A DNA stretch of 54,062 nucleotides from JAMIFN01 sp964544605 (GTDB lineage Bacteria > Pseudomonadota > Gammaproteobacteria > Burkholderiales > Burkholderiaceae_C): the NCBI GenBank assembly GCA_964544605.1, contig CAZJBX010000017.1, forward strand, positions 1 through 54,062. Direction: 5' to 3'. The translations under genes were made by a program, and so were the position numbers. The notes beneath the pieces are model-generated. The model was not told the origin of the DNA, ran no database searches, and saw nothing but the letters and a program-made list of their open reading frames with translations. Below are positions 34,075-42,385 of the stretch, in pieces. Each line of letters opens with the position of its first letter. Position 1 is the stretch's first letter.

Positions 34075-35370
34075 TCAGGCGGCGGCGCGGTAGGCCACAC
34101 GGCCATCCACCACGGTGCAGAGCACGCGGCCCTTGAGGGCCAGCGCCGATTTTTCAAAGGCAAAGGGCGTGAGTGCGGCCAGCTCAGGCGCGCGGTTGGC
34201 GGCATTTTCGGCCTGCACATCCACCAAGCACACATCGGCGGCATAGCCCGCTTGCAAATGCCCCGTGCGTATGCCCAGCACCCCTGCCGCGCCGCTGCTG
34301 GCCCCGCGCAACACCTGCGCCAAACTCAGGCCCTCGGCCTCGGCCCAGTGCAGCAGCAAACTCAGCAGCAGCTCCAAACTGCGCGCCCCCGCCTGCGCTT
34401 GACCAAAGGGCAACGCCTTGCCGTCCAAATTCACCCGCGTGTGGTCGGATACCACGGCATCAATCGTGCCGTCCAGCAGCCCCGCCTGCAAAGCGGCGCG
34501 GTCGGCCTGCGTTCGCAATGGCGGATTCAGGCGGGCACGGCTGTCAAAGTAGCCTATGGCTTCTTCCGTCAGCAGCAAAGAATGCACGCTCACATCCGCC
34601 GTCACGGGCAGGCCCTCGGCCTTGGCTTGGCGCAGCAGGGCCACGCCTTGGGCGCTGGCCAAGCCTTGCACATGCACGCGCACGCCGGGCACTTCACGCA
34701 TCAGCGCAAAAATGCTGTGCAAGCCAATGCTCTCTGCCGCCGCAGGCTGGCCCTCCAAGCCCATGCGCAGGGCCAAAGCGCCGCTGGCGGCCACGCCTTG
34801 ACCCAGCTCGGCATCCAGCGGGCGCAGCCACAGGTGCAGATCATTGGTGGCGGCGTATTGCATGGCCCGCAGCAACATGCGCTTGGGCGGCAGGCTGTTG
34901 CCCCCTTGTGAAAAGCCAATGCAGCCGGCCCGTGCCAAGGTGTGCATATTCGCCAGCTCTTGGCCTTGCAAGCCGCGCGTCATCGCCCCCAAAGGGTAGA
35001 GCCGGGTGCCCGCGTGCTGCTCTGCGCCGTGGCGCAGCATGTCCACCAAGCCCGCTTCATCTAGGGCGGCGCTGGCGTGCATATCGGGCGGGCAAACCAA
35101 ACTGCCCACGCCATAACGGGCGGCCAAGCTCAGCTCGCCCTCTAAAGCACCTGAGCCGTGGAAAACTGGCATACCCGGGCGGGCGCGCAAATCCACCAAG
35201 GCGGGTATCAGCCAAGCGCCTTGGGCATCGATGCGCTCATCGGCCACAAAATCGGCGGGCACTTCACCCACCGCCACAATCAGGCCAGCAGCCAAAGCCA
35301 CTGCGCCCTGCCCTTGCTGGCCGCTGGCGGGGTCCAGCCACTGGGCCTTGTCAATCAAAATCTTGCTCAT
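34075..35370 (-). CDS. pyrX: Dihydroorotase-like protein lacking metal ligands (PyrX/PyrC')
   Basis: A 431-residue amidohydrolase-fold protein next to pyrB. Active dihydroorotases have DxHxH near the N-terminus for zinc; here the corresponding stretch is PALVDLRARPG, with neither histidine. The late metal aspartate region is VSDHTRVN. Such inactive homologues (PyrX or PyrC') are known in Pseudomonas and relatives, where they are needed for a stable and active complex with aspartate carbamoyltransferase. That role is likely here from adjacency (11-base gap after pyrB). A functional dihydroorotase must then lie elsewhere in the genome. Confidence 0.88.
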   Translation of the reverse strand: MSKILIDKAQWLDPASGQQGQGAVALAAGLIVAVGEVPADFVADERIDAQGAWLIPALVDLRARPGMPVFHGSGALEGELSLAARYGVGSLVCPPDMHASAALDEAGLVDMLRHGAEQHAGTRLYPLGAMTRGLQGQELANMHTLARAGCIGFSQGGNSLPPKRMLLRAMQYAATNDLHLWLRPLDAELGQGVAASGALALRMGLEGQPAAAESIGLHSIFALMREVPGVRVHVQGLASAQGVALLRQAKAEGLPVTADVSVHSLLLTEEAIGYFDSRARLNPPLRTQADRAALQAGLLDGTIDAVVSDHTRVNLDGKALPFGQAQAGARSLELLLSLLLHWAEAEGLSLAQVLRGASSGAAGVLGIRTGHLQAGYAADVCLVDVQAENAANRAPELAALTPFAFEKSALALKGRVLCTVVDGRVAYRAAA

Positions 35371-35381
35371 TTTTTGCCCTT

Positions 35382-36344
35382 TTAAGCCTCGTTGCTGGCC
35401 ACAATGCTCATCACCGCCATGCGCACGGCAATGCCAAAAGTCACTTGCGAGAGCACCACCGAACGCGGCCCATCCAGCACACTGGAGGCAATCTCCACAC
35501 CACGGTTCACAGGTCCAGGGTGCATCACAATCGCATCGCTTTGGGCCAAGGCCAAGCGGCGCTCGGTCAAACCAAACAAATCAAAATACTCTTGCGCTGA
35601 GGGCAGCAAAGCGCCATTCATGCGCTCGTTTTGCAGGCGCAGCATGATGATGACATCCACCCCTTTCAAGGCTTCGTCCAAGTTGTGCATCACCCGCACG
35701 CCGAGGGCGCTCAGCTCATCAGGCACCAAGGTTTTGGGCCCCACCACACGCAGCTCGCCGCAGCCCAAGCCCAGCAGGGCGTGGATGTCAGAGCGGGCCA
35801 CGCGGCTGTGCAAAATATCGCCCACAATGGCCACTTTCAGTTGCGAAAAATCGCCCTTGTAATGGCGGATGGTGAACATATCGAGCAGGCCCTGCGTCGG
35901 GTGCGCATGGCGGCCATCGCCCGCATTCACCACATGCACATGCGGGGCCACATGCTGGGCCAGCAAATAGGGCGCGCCGCTCTCGCTGTGGCGTACCACA
36001 AACACATCGGCCGCCATGGCGCTGAGGTTGTCAATCGTGTCCAGCAGGCTCTCACCCTTGCTGGCCGATGATTTGCCAATGTCCAGATTGATGACATCGG
36101 CCGACAGGCGCTTGGCCGCAATCTCAAAAGTGGTACGGGTGCGGGTGGAGTTCTCAAAAAACAAATTGAACACCGACTTGCCGCGCAGCAGCGGCACTTT
36201 CTTTACCTCGCGGTCGCTCACCGACACAAAGCGCTCGGCGGTGTCCAAGATGTGGGTCAGTATCTCGCACGGCAAACCTTCAGTAGAGAGCAAATGAATC
36301 AGCTCACCGTTGGCATTGAGTTGGGGGTTGCGTTTACTCGGCAT
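35382..36344 (-). CDS. pyrB: Aspartate carbamoyltransferase catalytic subunit
   Basis: A 320-residue enzyme making carbamoyl aspartate in pyrimidine synthesis. The carbamoyl-phosphate motif FFENSTRTRTTFE is near residue 50, and HPGPVNRGVEI is near the C-terminus. The start overlaps the pyrR end by 11 bases. No pyrI regulatory gene is present; the partner is the inactive dihydroorotase homologue that follows. Confidence 0.96.
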   Translation of the reverse strand: MPSKRNPQLNANGELIHLLSTEGLPCEILTHILDTAERFVSVSDREVKKVPLLRGKSVFNLFFENSTRTRTTFEIAAKRLSADVINLDIGKSSASKGESLLDTIDNLSAMAADVFVVRHSESGAPYLLAQHVAPHVHVVNAGDGRHAHPTQGLLDMFTIRHYKGDFSQLKVAIVGDILHSRVARSDIHALLGLGCGELRVVGPKTLVPDELSALGVRVMHNLDEALKGVDVIIMLRLQNERMNGALLPSAQEYFDLFGLTERRLALAQSDAIVMHPGPVNRGVEIASSVLDGPRSVVLSQVTFGIAVRMAVMSIVASNEA

Positions 36345-36882
36345 GGCTGGCCTCGCGGTTTTTCAAACTAAATTGCAAGCGCCCATCGGCGCTTTGGCTC
36401 AAGTGCAAAGAGGCTTGCACGGGCAAATCAACTTGCGCAGCGGCAAAGTCGGCCGCAAAGGGCAGTTGCCGCCCAGCGCGGTCGGCCAGCACCATGAGCT
36501 GCACGCGGGCCGGGCGGCCATAGTCAAACAGCTCATTGAGCACGGCGCGGATGGTGCGCCCCGTGTGCAGCACATCGTCAATCAAAATGATGTGGGCCTC
36601 GTTGATGTCAAACGCAATATCAGTGGGCAGGCTGTGCGCCAAGCCGCGTTTGGCGAAATCATCGCGGTACATCGACGAGCTGATGCTGCCCACCCGCCCC
36701 GCCAGCAGTGGCAGGGCTTGCGCCAGGCGCTCGGCCACCCATGCGCCGCCTGAGTGAATGCCCAGCACATACACAGGGGCGGCACTGGCGCTCATGGCCG
36801 TTTGCACCGCCTCTTGCAAGCGGGCCAACATTTGCTCGGCATCGGGCAGGGCGAGGGCGGTCGTCGGGGCATCGGGCTTCAT
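36334..36882 (-). CDS. pyrR: PyrR: pyr regulator/uracil phosphoribosyltransferase family
   Basis: A 182-residue phosphoribosyltransferase-fold protein. The PRPP-binding motif is ILIDDVLHTGRTIRAVLNEL, and the N-terminal part has VYVLGIHSGGAWVAERL. In Bacillus PyrR attenuates pyr mRNA; in Pseudomonas-like bacteria it affects pyr expression in other ways. Its start overlaps the ruvX stop as ATGA. I see no obvious PyrR anti-antiterminator in front of pyrB, because the genes overlap. Confidence 0.93.
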   Translation of the reverse strand: MKPDAPTTALALPDAEQMLARLQEAVQTAMSASAAPVYVLGIHSGGAWVAERLAQALPLLAGRVGSISSSMYRDDFAKRGLAHSLPTDIAFDINEAHIILIDDVLHTGRTIRAVLNELFDYGRPARVQLMVLADRAGRQLPFAADFAAAQVDLPVQASLHLSQSADGRLQFSLKNREASHAE

Positions 36883-37334
36883 CGGCGGGCTTCTTTCTCA
36901 GGGTGCAGGGGGCTGGCCCCTTGCGTAAAAAATCGTTGCAATATCAGGCAGGCGGCGGCGCTGTCCACATCGGCTGCGCCCATGCACTCGGCCTGCACGC
37001 TGGTGTAGCGCTCATCCACCAAGGCCACGGGCAGGCCCAGCTCTTGCGCCAATTGGCGCGCAAACTTTTCGGCCACGCGGGTCATGTCATGGGGCTGGCC
37101 ATCGGGGTAGCAGGGGCGACCCACAATCAAGGCATCGGGCTGCCACTCGGCCACCACCTCGCGCACCGCGCTCAGGCGTTGGGCTTTGTTTTCGGTTCTC
37201 AGCGTGCCCACGGGCTGGGCCGTTTCCGTCAGGCGATTGCCCACCGCCACGCCGGTGCGTTTGAGGCCCACATCCAGCGCCAGCAGGCGCATGGCTCCGG
37301 CCAAATCAGCAGGCGGCGGCGCAGCGCGCATCAT
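36879..37334 (-). CDS. ruvX: YqgF/RuvX Holliday-junction resolvase-like protein
   Basis: A 151-residue RNase H-fold protein with LLALDVGLKRTGVAVGNRL carrying the first catalytic aspartate, GRPCYPDGQPHD in the middle and LVDERYTSVQAE later. YqgF acts in pre-16S rRNA processing and is also called a putative Holliday-junction resolvase. The ATG at 37334 overlaps the yqgE stop as ATGA and was preferred to a start at 37364. Confidence 0.92.
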   Translation of the reverse strand: MMRAAPPPADLAGAMRLLALDVGLKRTGVAVGNRLTETAQPVGTLRTENKAQRLSAVREVVAEWQPDALIVGRPCYPDGQPHDMTRVAEKFARQLAQELGLPVALVDERYTSVQAECMGAADVDSAAACLILQRFFTQGASPLHPEKEARR

Positions 37335-37993
37335 GCTCGCCCTGCCCCAGCGCCCAGCATCCACGCCTCTAGGCCCAGCTCTTTGAGGGCGGCGTCATAG
37401 CGGGCCTCAGGCGGCAGTTCAAACAGCAGGGCCTCGGCCTTGGACGAGGCCAAAGTCAGCCAGGTGTTGGCCGCCAATTCTTCTTCCAACTGGCCGCCGC
37501 CCCAAGAGGACAAGCCCAAAGCCAGCAGCACCTTCTGCGGCCCACCGCCTTGGGCCAAGGCTTGCATGATGTCGCCCGAAGTGGTGACTTCCAAATCACT
37601 GCCCGGCACAGGCAAGCTAGAGGCATAGACCGAATCCCAGCCCACATGGCCCTCCCGCTCGGCCTGCGCAGCATTCACCGATGGTGGCTCCACATTCAAG
37701 GGGCGCATGCGTTCGTGCAGCACAAAGCCGCGCTCGGGGTGCACAGGCCCACCCACCAACACGCGACGGGCCTGCAAATCCTCCCGTCCCAGCGGCAGCT
37801 CAATATGGGCAAACAGCTCAGGCAAATCCATATCTGCGGGCTTGTTCACGACCAAGCCCAAAGCGCCATCCTCATTGTGTTGGCAGATGTAAATCAGGGC
37901 GCGTTCAAACACGCCCTCGCCGATATCGGGCGTGGCAATCAAAAACTGGTGGCTCAGGCTAAAGGCCGAAGAAGTAGGGTGGGCTGCGCTCAT
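37331..37993 (-). CDS. YqgE/AlgH family protein (DUF179)
   Basis: A 220-residue protein of the AlgH/YqgE family (SLSHQFLIATPDIGEGVFERALIYICQHNEDGALGLVVNKP). The family accompanies yqgF in many proteobacteria; its biochemical role is not settled, although AlgH was named from alginate regulation. It is the first gene of the overlapping run yqgE-ruvX-pyrR-pyrB-pyrX. Confidence 0.93.
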   Translation of the reverse strand: MSAAHPTSSAFSLSHQFLIATPDIGEGVFERALIYICQHNEDGALGLVVNKPADMDLPELFAHIELPLGREDLQARRVLVGGPVHPERGFVLHERMRPLNVEPPSVNAAQAEREGHVGWDSVYASSLPVPGSDLEVTTSGDIMQALAQGGGPQKVLLALGLSSWGGGQLEEELAANTWLTLASSKAEALLFELPPEARYDAALKELGLEAWMLGAGAGRA

Positions 37994-38004
37994 GGCTGGG
38001 GATT

Positions 38005-38457
38005 TTACGCCGCGCCGCCTTCACGCATGGGGATGCGCACCACCTGCGTGGCCAACTGCACCTCGCGCAAATACAGGCTCAGGCCCACCACCAGTGTCAA
38101 AGTCGCCATCACAAACAGCGCCCCCACCAGCCACGGCGCACGCAGGGCCAGCAGCACCTCCATAAACAAGGCCACCACCACCAAGCACACCAACAGGGCC
38201 GACAGCGTGCAGGCCGTAATCGCATGGCTGGCCACTTTGCGGCGGTATTCCAGCGTTTTCAGCTCTTGCGCCACCCGTTCAGCACTCAAAATTGCCTCGG
38301 GCACGGGCCGCTCCACCAAGGCACGGCCTCGGTCGATGATGCGCGCCAGCCGCCCCGTCATGATGTTGAGCATCCCTGCAATACCCGTGAGCAAAAACAC
38401 CGGTGCCAACGCCAATTGAATGGCGTGTTGAATCTCCGTCACTTCAAAATTCAGCAT
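38005..38457 (-). CDS. DUF2721 membrane protein
   Basis: A 150-residue membrane protein: an N-terminal amphipathic helix and membrane segment (IQLALAPVFLLTGIAGMLNIMTGRLARIIDR), a cytoplasmic charged helix, then two further segments (ACTLSALLVCLVVVALFMEVLL and WLVGALFVMATLTLVVGLSLYL). The pattern matches DUF2721 proteins of unknown function. The start at 38457 has GGGG six bases upstream; an in-frame TTG at 38508 is less likely. It lies 11 bases before yqgE and may be cotranscribed with it. Confidence 0.82.
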   Translation of the reverse strand: MLNFEVTEIQHAIQLALAPVFLLTGIAGMLNIMTGRLARIIDRGRALVERPVPEAILSAERVAQELKTLEYRRKVASHAITACTLSALLVCLVVVALFMEVLLALRAPWLVGALFVMATLTLVVGLSLYLREVQLATQVVRIPMREGGAA

Positions 38458-38661
38458 AAAACCCCAAAACAAAACCCCGTTGAAAACCCCAGCCACGGCA
38501 AGCGCCAAGTGGCCATGCCAACTCGTTCACGAAATCAGCCCGCATTCTAGGCAGCGCCCATCAAGCCCAGCAAAAGCGCCGACTAAGTCACACGGGCCGC
38601 GCCACAAGCGCACTAAGCTGGCGGCTTCCTCATTTTGCCCGCCCATTGAGGCCGCTTGTGT

Positions 38662-39108
38662 ATGAAGCCATTTACCCCTGTCGCTTTGCTTGCCCTGTGT
38701 GTGTTCTTGAGCGCCTGCGCCCCTACAGATGCCGACCCCAGCACGACCGATGTCGCCCTTGACCCCAGCAGCCCCGCTTCGGCTTATTGCCTTGCGCAAG
38801 GCGGCACATTGGAACACATCGCCAACAAAGACGGCGATTTGGGCATGTGCCATTTGCCCGATGGCCGCATGGTGGAAGAATGGACGCTCTTTCACGCCAG
38901 CCAAAAACCCGTGGCCCTGATTGAGGAAAAACACCCGCCAGCCACAGAGCAAGGGCCCATCGTCCATCCCATACAGGTCGAGCCCTTATCGGAGCATGAG
39001 CGCAGCACGGCCCTTCAAGCCGAAATTGAGCGCCTAGAGGCCCTGCTGTTTGAAGCCGAGACCGAGGCCGAGCGATTGAAGCAACCTGCAACGACTTTGG
39101 CCCCCTAA
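38662..39108 (+). CDS. DUF333-like lipoprotein, copy 1
   Basis: A 148-residue lipoprotein (signal KPFTPVALLALCVFLSAC, acylated cysteine at the end of LSAC). The mature part holds one DUF333-like module (SPASAYCLAQGGTLEHIANK, then GMCHLPDGRMVEEWTLFHAS) followed by a glutamate-rich helix likely to form a coiled coil. DUF333 modules occur in small envelope proteins and inhibitors of unknown or diverse roles. ATG at 38662 gives a proper signal peptide. A paralogue follows 75 bases later. Confidence 0.82.
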   Translation: MKPFTPVALLALCVFLSACAPTDADPSTTDVALDPSSPASAYCLAQGGTLEHIANKDGDLGMCHLPDGRMVEEWTLFHASQKPVALIEEKHPPATEQGPIVHPIQVEPLSEHERSTALQAEIERLEALLFEAETEAERLKQPATTLAP

Positions 39109-39183
39109 GCCCCCAGCAAAGCCAGCCACAAAGCAGGCACAATAGCGCCAAGCCCAATTTGCCTCCCCTTTGTGCCTGATGCC

Positions 39184-39513
39184 ATGACAAAAACCATCGC
39201 CTTTGCCTCCGCCGCTTTTGCCCTGAGCGCCCTGCTCGCCTGCTCACCCCAAACGGCTGCCCCCCAGCCCAAGACTGAGCTTGAAGCCAATCCAGCCCCC
39301 ATTGGCATGGCCAACCCTGCCTCCGTCTTTTGCCAAGAAATCGGCGGCCAGAGCCAAATAGAAAAAGACGAAGATGGCCATGAGCACGGCATCTGCCTGC
39401 TACCCAATGGGCAGGTGATGGATGAATGGACGCTGTATCGTGCCGCCCAAGCCGCCAATGACGAGACAGAGGCCGAAGAAGACGCAGCAACAAACCCGCC
39501 ACAACAGCCCTGA
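39184..39513 (+). CDS. DUF333-like lipoprotein, copy 2
   Basis: A 109-residue lipoprotein (signal ending in LSALLAC). The module NPASVFCQEIGGQSQIEKDE, then GICLLPNGQVMDEWTLYRAA is clearly paralogous to the preceding gene, with the same two cysteines and the (D/E)EWTL ending. The C-terminal tail is acidic and proline-rich. The ATG at 39184 was preferred to one at 39172 because it gives a standard signal peptide. A weak hairpin follows. Confidence 0.82.
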   Translation: MTKTIAFASAAFALSALLACSPQTAAPQPKTELEANPAPIGMANPASVFCQEIGGQSQIEKDEDGHEHGICLLPNGQVMDEWTLYRAAQAANDETEAEEDAATNPPQQP

Positions 39514-39544
39514 AGCCGCTAGGCCCAGCGCCAACACAAACGAC

Positions 39545-39570
39545 AAAGCCGCCCTCAAAAGGCGGCTTTT
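39545..39570 (+). terminator. Hairpin between convergent lipoprotein and metH genes
   Basis: AAAGCCGCC and GGCGGCTTT form a nine-base stem with a seven-base loop and four T on the plus strand. Confidence 0.65.
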
Positions 39571-39590
39571 GCATGTGTCAAACCCTGCTT

Positions 39591-40631
39591 TTAAGCGGGC
39601 TGAAAAGCGGCGTTTTGCAATTTGCGCAAAGGGCTGCCCGCCACGGCCTGGCCAATGGCTTGGATGTGAGCCGGGGTCGTGCCGCAGCAGCCGCCCACAA
39701 TATTGACCAAACCCTCGGCGGCAAATTCATGCAGCAAGCGGCTGGTGACTTCGGGCGTTTCGTCAAAGCCGGTTTCACTCATGGGGTTGGGCAGGCCGGC
39801 ATTGGGGTAGCAACTGATATAGGTATCGGGCGCGACTTTGGCCAGCTCTTGGATGTAGGGCCGCATCAGCGCCGCGCCCAGCGCACAGTTCAGGCCCACG
39901 GCCAAGGGCTGGGCATGGCGCACGCTATACCAAAAGGCCGTCACGGTTTGGCCACTGAGGATGCGGCCTGAGGCATCGGTGACAGTGCCGCTGATGATGA
40001 GGGGCAGGCGCTGGCCGCTGGCCTCAAAGTATTCATCAATCGCAAACAAGGCAGCCTTGGCGTTGAGGGTGTCGAATATGGTTTCCACCATCAAGATGTC
40101 GGCGCCGCCATCGACCAAGCCTTCAACCTGCTCGTAGTAAGCCGCACGCAGTTGCTCAAAATTGATATTGCGCGCGCCAGGGTCATTCACATCGGGGCTG
40201 ATGCTGGCGGTTTTTGGCGTGGGGCCAAGCGCGCCCACCACAAAGCGGGGCTTGTCTGGCGTGCTGTATTTGTCACAAGCGGCGCGGGCCAAGCGGGCTG
40301 CCGCCACATTCAGCTCTTTGGCCAGATGGCCCATGGCGTAATCATCTTGCGCAATAGAGGTCGCGCCGAAGGTGTTGGTGCTGATGAGATCGGCCCCAGC
40401 AGCCAAGTATTTCTCGTGGATGTCGGCAATAAGCTGGGGCTGGGTGAGGTTGAGCAACTCGTTATTGCCCTTCACATCGCGTTCAAAATCGGCAAAGCGC
40501 TCGCCCCTGAATTGCGCTTCAGTGAGCTTGAACATTTGAATCATGGTGCCCATAGCGCCATCCAACACCACATGGCGTTGTTCAAGAATGGCAGGCAGCG
40601 CAGCGGCGCGGGTGTAATTGGCTGTATTCAT
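39591..40631 (-). CDS. metH: Methionine synthase, homocysteine-binding module only (split MetH)
   Basis: A 346-residue protein equal to the N-terminal homocysteine S-methyltransferase domain of cobalamin-dependent methionine synthase. Zinc cysteines are in VGLNCALG and GGCCGTTPAHI; the N-terminus has VLDGAMGTMIQ. Folate-, B12- and reactivation domains are absent. Burkholderiales commonly encode MetH as two proteins. The second piece is usually the next gene, but here it is not in the window. ATG at 40631 is family-like and has no ribosome binding site; a TACAAT hexamer lies ten bases upstream. Confidence 0.92.
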   Translation of the reverse strand: MNTANYTRAAALPAILEQRHVVLDGAMGTMIQMFKLTEAQFRGERFADFERDVKGNNELLNLTQPQLIADIHEKYLAAGADLISTNTFGATSIAQDDYAMGHLAKELNVAAARLARAACDKYSTPDKPRFVVGALGPTPKTASISPDVNDPGARNINFEQLRAAYYEQVEGLVDGGADILMVETIFDTLNAKAALFAIDEYFEASGQRLPLIISGTVTDASGRILSGQTVTAFWYSVRHAQPLAVGLNCALGAALMRPYIQELAKVAPDTYISCYPNAGLPNPMSETGFDETPEVTSRLLHEFAAEGLVNIVGGCCGTTPAHIQAIGQAVAGSPLRKLQNAAFQPA

Positions 40632-40700
40632 AGGGCTGCCATTGTAGTGAGCCAACAATGCCCTTGATCGCGCTGCGCCTTGGCCGCCCGCCCCACGCGA

Positions 40701-41441
40701 TTAAGGCAGCATTTCAATCGAGCCGCTGATGCTGACCTGCACCTCGGTTTTACCGGGCTCTGCGGGCACGGGGCTGGCCGCCTCCGCCGCAACGGGCATG
40801 GCCATCAGCTTCATGCGGGGGGCCGATTGCACTTGTATGCCGCCAAAGTCATTGCCGTGGATGTTGACATCGCGGATGCGATAGCCTTTGTAGCCAAACG
40901 CTTGGCTGAGATTTTGCGCACGGGCACGGAAATTGGCCACGGCCTCGGCCTCGATTTTTGCCTCCGCCGCACGGCGGCCTTTGTTCGACAAACCAAAGCC
41001 AATGTCATCTAGGCTAAGGCTGCTCATATTGGCCGCTGTGGTGCTGATGCGGGCAAAGTCCGTGCCCTCTAACTGCACTTGGGCGTAACCGCTCCAGCCC
41101 ACAATTTTGTTGTCTTTGCCGTAGCGCGGGCTGATGCGGAAACTGCCCGTGGTGATCTCCATCTTCTCCGCCTGAGCCTGGGGCTTGGCCACGGCCAAGG
41201 CCGCATCCACCGCCTGCTTGAGGCGGGCCTGCACCTCTTGTGCTTTGCTGCCCTGCAAAGTGGTGCTCAGGCGAATGCGCATGGTGTCTTGCACCAGCTC
41301 ATCAGCGGCTTTGGCGCTGAGGCTGAGGATGTGGCGCTCAGGCGGGGTGTTTTGTGCCTGTGCGGGCAGGCTCAGGCCAATAGCGAACACGGCGGCGGTG
41401 GCCGCTGTAGCGGCATGGCGGGTAAATGTGAAAGCAGGCAT
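40701..41441 (-). CDS. Periplasmic SIMPL-domain protein (DUF541)
   Basis: A 246-residue protein with a signal peptide (AATAATAAVFAIGLSLPAQAQ, cleavage near residue 30) and a SIMPL domain: RHILSLSAKAADELVQDTMRI at the start, then SGYAQVQLEGTDFARIS and GLSNKGRRAAEAKIEAEAVANFRARAQ. SIMPL proteins are secreted; an E. coli member affects oxidative stress tolerance, but a general function is not known. It is transcribed toward metH with a 69-base gap. Confidence 0.88.
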   Translation of the reverse strand: MPAFTFTRHAATAATAAVFAIGLSLPAQAQNTPPERHILSLSAKAADELVQDTMRIRLSTTLQGSKAQEVQARLKQAVDAALAVAKPQAQAEKMEITTGSFRISPRYGKDNKIVGWSGYAQVQLEGTDFARISTTAANMSSLSLDDIGFGLSNKGRRAAEAKIEAEAVANFRARAQNLSQAFGYKGYRIRDVNIHGNDFGGIQVQSAPRMKLMAMPVAAEAASPVPAEPGKTEVQVSISGSIEMLP

Positions 41442-41594
41442 AAAGGTCTTTCAATTGAAACAGATGAAAGCATCCTAACGCCCAAAAGCGCCGCTTGGTG
41501 GACGATGGCGCGCAAGAGAGAAAAGGAGTGAGACAAGCAAAGGCACAAGATCACCATAGAGCAAGGCACCACGGCGGACAGTTACGCTATTAAC

Positions 41595-41624
41595 TTAACT
41601 ATCAGTTACTATATTTGCTATCAT
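41595..41624 (+). promoter_or_regulatory. Candidate promoter of the SHOCT lipoprotein pair
   Basis: -35-like TTAACT at 41595-41600, an 18-base spacer, then an extended -10 (TGC followed by TATCAT at 41619-41624), in AT-rich sequence about 44 bases before the ATG at 41668. Confidence 0.45.
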
Positions 41625-41667
41625 GCCCCTCTCTTTTCACATCACCAATGCTTTTATGGGAGCCACA

Positions 41668-42351
41668 ATGAAAAAATACCTTGCCCTTTCCGCTTGCGCA
41701 GCCAGCATGTTCTTAACGGGTTGCGCATCAGTGACCAATGAGGCCCATCAAACCCTGCGAGTGCAGGCTCTGGACGAAACAGGCCGCGAGATTGAGCGAG
41801 CCGAATGCGTGCTGAACAATGGCTATGCGCCAGTGAACATTGCAGGAGGCCACTACGCACGCGTGCAACGCTCTTCGGCTGATTTGGACATCGTTTGTAA
41901 GGCACCGAATCAAGTGGATGCCAAAGGCCGCGCCATTTCACGCCTCAACGGGGGCTTTGCAGGCAATATCCTCCTTGGTGGCCCGCTTGGTATGGCGGTC
42001 GATGCCGCCAACGGCAAGGCCTATAGCTATCCAACATGGCTGCAATTGGTTTTTGGGCAAAGCGCAGTTTATGACCGCGCTCATGAGCGAGATGGCAAAC
42101 CCACCCCCGCCACACAAGTGAGCCACACGGCCCAAGCCCCTACACCCAACACTGCCCCCGCATCAAGCCCAGCAGCAGAAGCTGTAGCGGCGCCTGTCGC
42201 CAGCGCCCCAAAAGCCTTGGCCGCCACTGGCACAGCCCCGCAAAGCGATACGGCAGAGAAGCTGAAAAAACTCGATGAGTTGTATGAGAAGGGGCTGATT
42301 AGCCAAGAAGAATGGACTGAAAAACGCGCCAAAGTATTGGACGCACTGTGA
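41668..42351 (+). CDS. Lipoprotein with C-terminal SHOCT-like motif, copy 1
   Basis: A 227-residue lipoprotein: signal KKYLALSACAASMFLTGC with the lipobox LTGC, then an N-terminal domain with three cysteine-bearing loops (ECVLNNGYAPVNIAGGHY, DIVCKAPN), a glycine-rich hydrophobic stretch (GGFAGNILLGGPLGMAV), a long alanine-proline linker, and a terminal SHOCT-like helix pair (KLKKLDELYEKGLISQEEW). The same terminal motif ends the next gene. The N-terminal domain resembles lipoproteins with a PEGA-like or YafT-like fold only loosely; function unknown. ATG at 41668 gives the signal peptide. Confidence 0.85.
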   Translation: MKKYLALSACAASMFLTGCASVTNEAHQTLRVQALDETGREIERAECVLNNGYAPVNIAGGHYARVQRSSADLDIVCKAPNQVDAKGRAISRLNGGFAGNILLGGPLGMAVDAANGKAYSYPTWLQLVFGQSAVYDRAHERDGKPTPATQVSHTAQAPTPNTAPASSPAAEAVAAPVASAPKALAATGTAPQSDTAEKLKKLDELYEKGLISQEEWTEKRAKVLDAL

Positions 42352-42385
42352 TACCCCTGAAAGCACCGCCAAAGAAAGTACGCCT

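Noticed and set aside
40632..40700. SAH or cobalamin riboswitch in front of metH
   Set aside because: The spacer is only 69 bases and shows neither the conserved cores nor a long structured leader.
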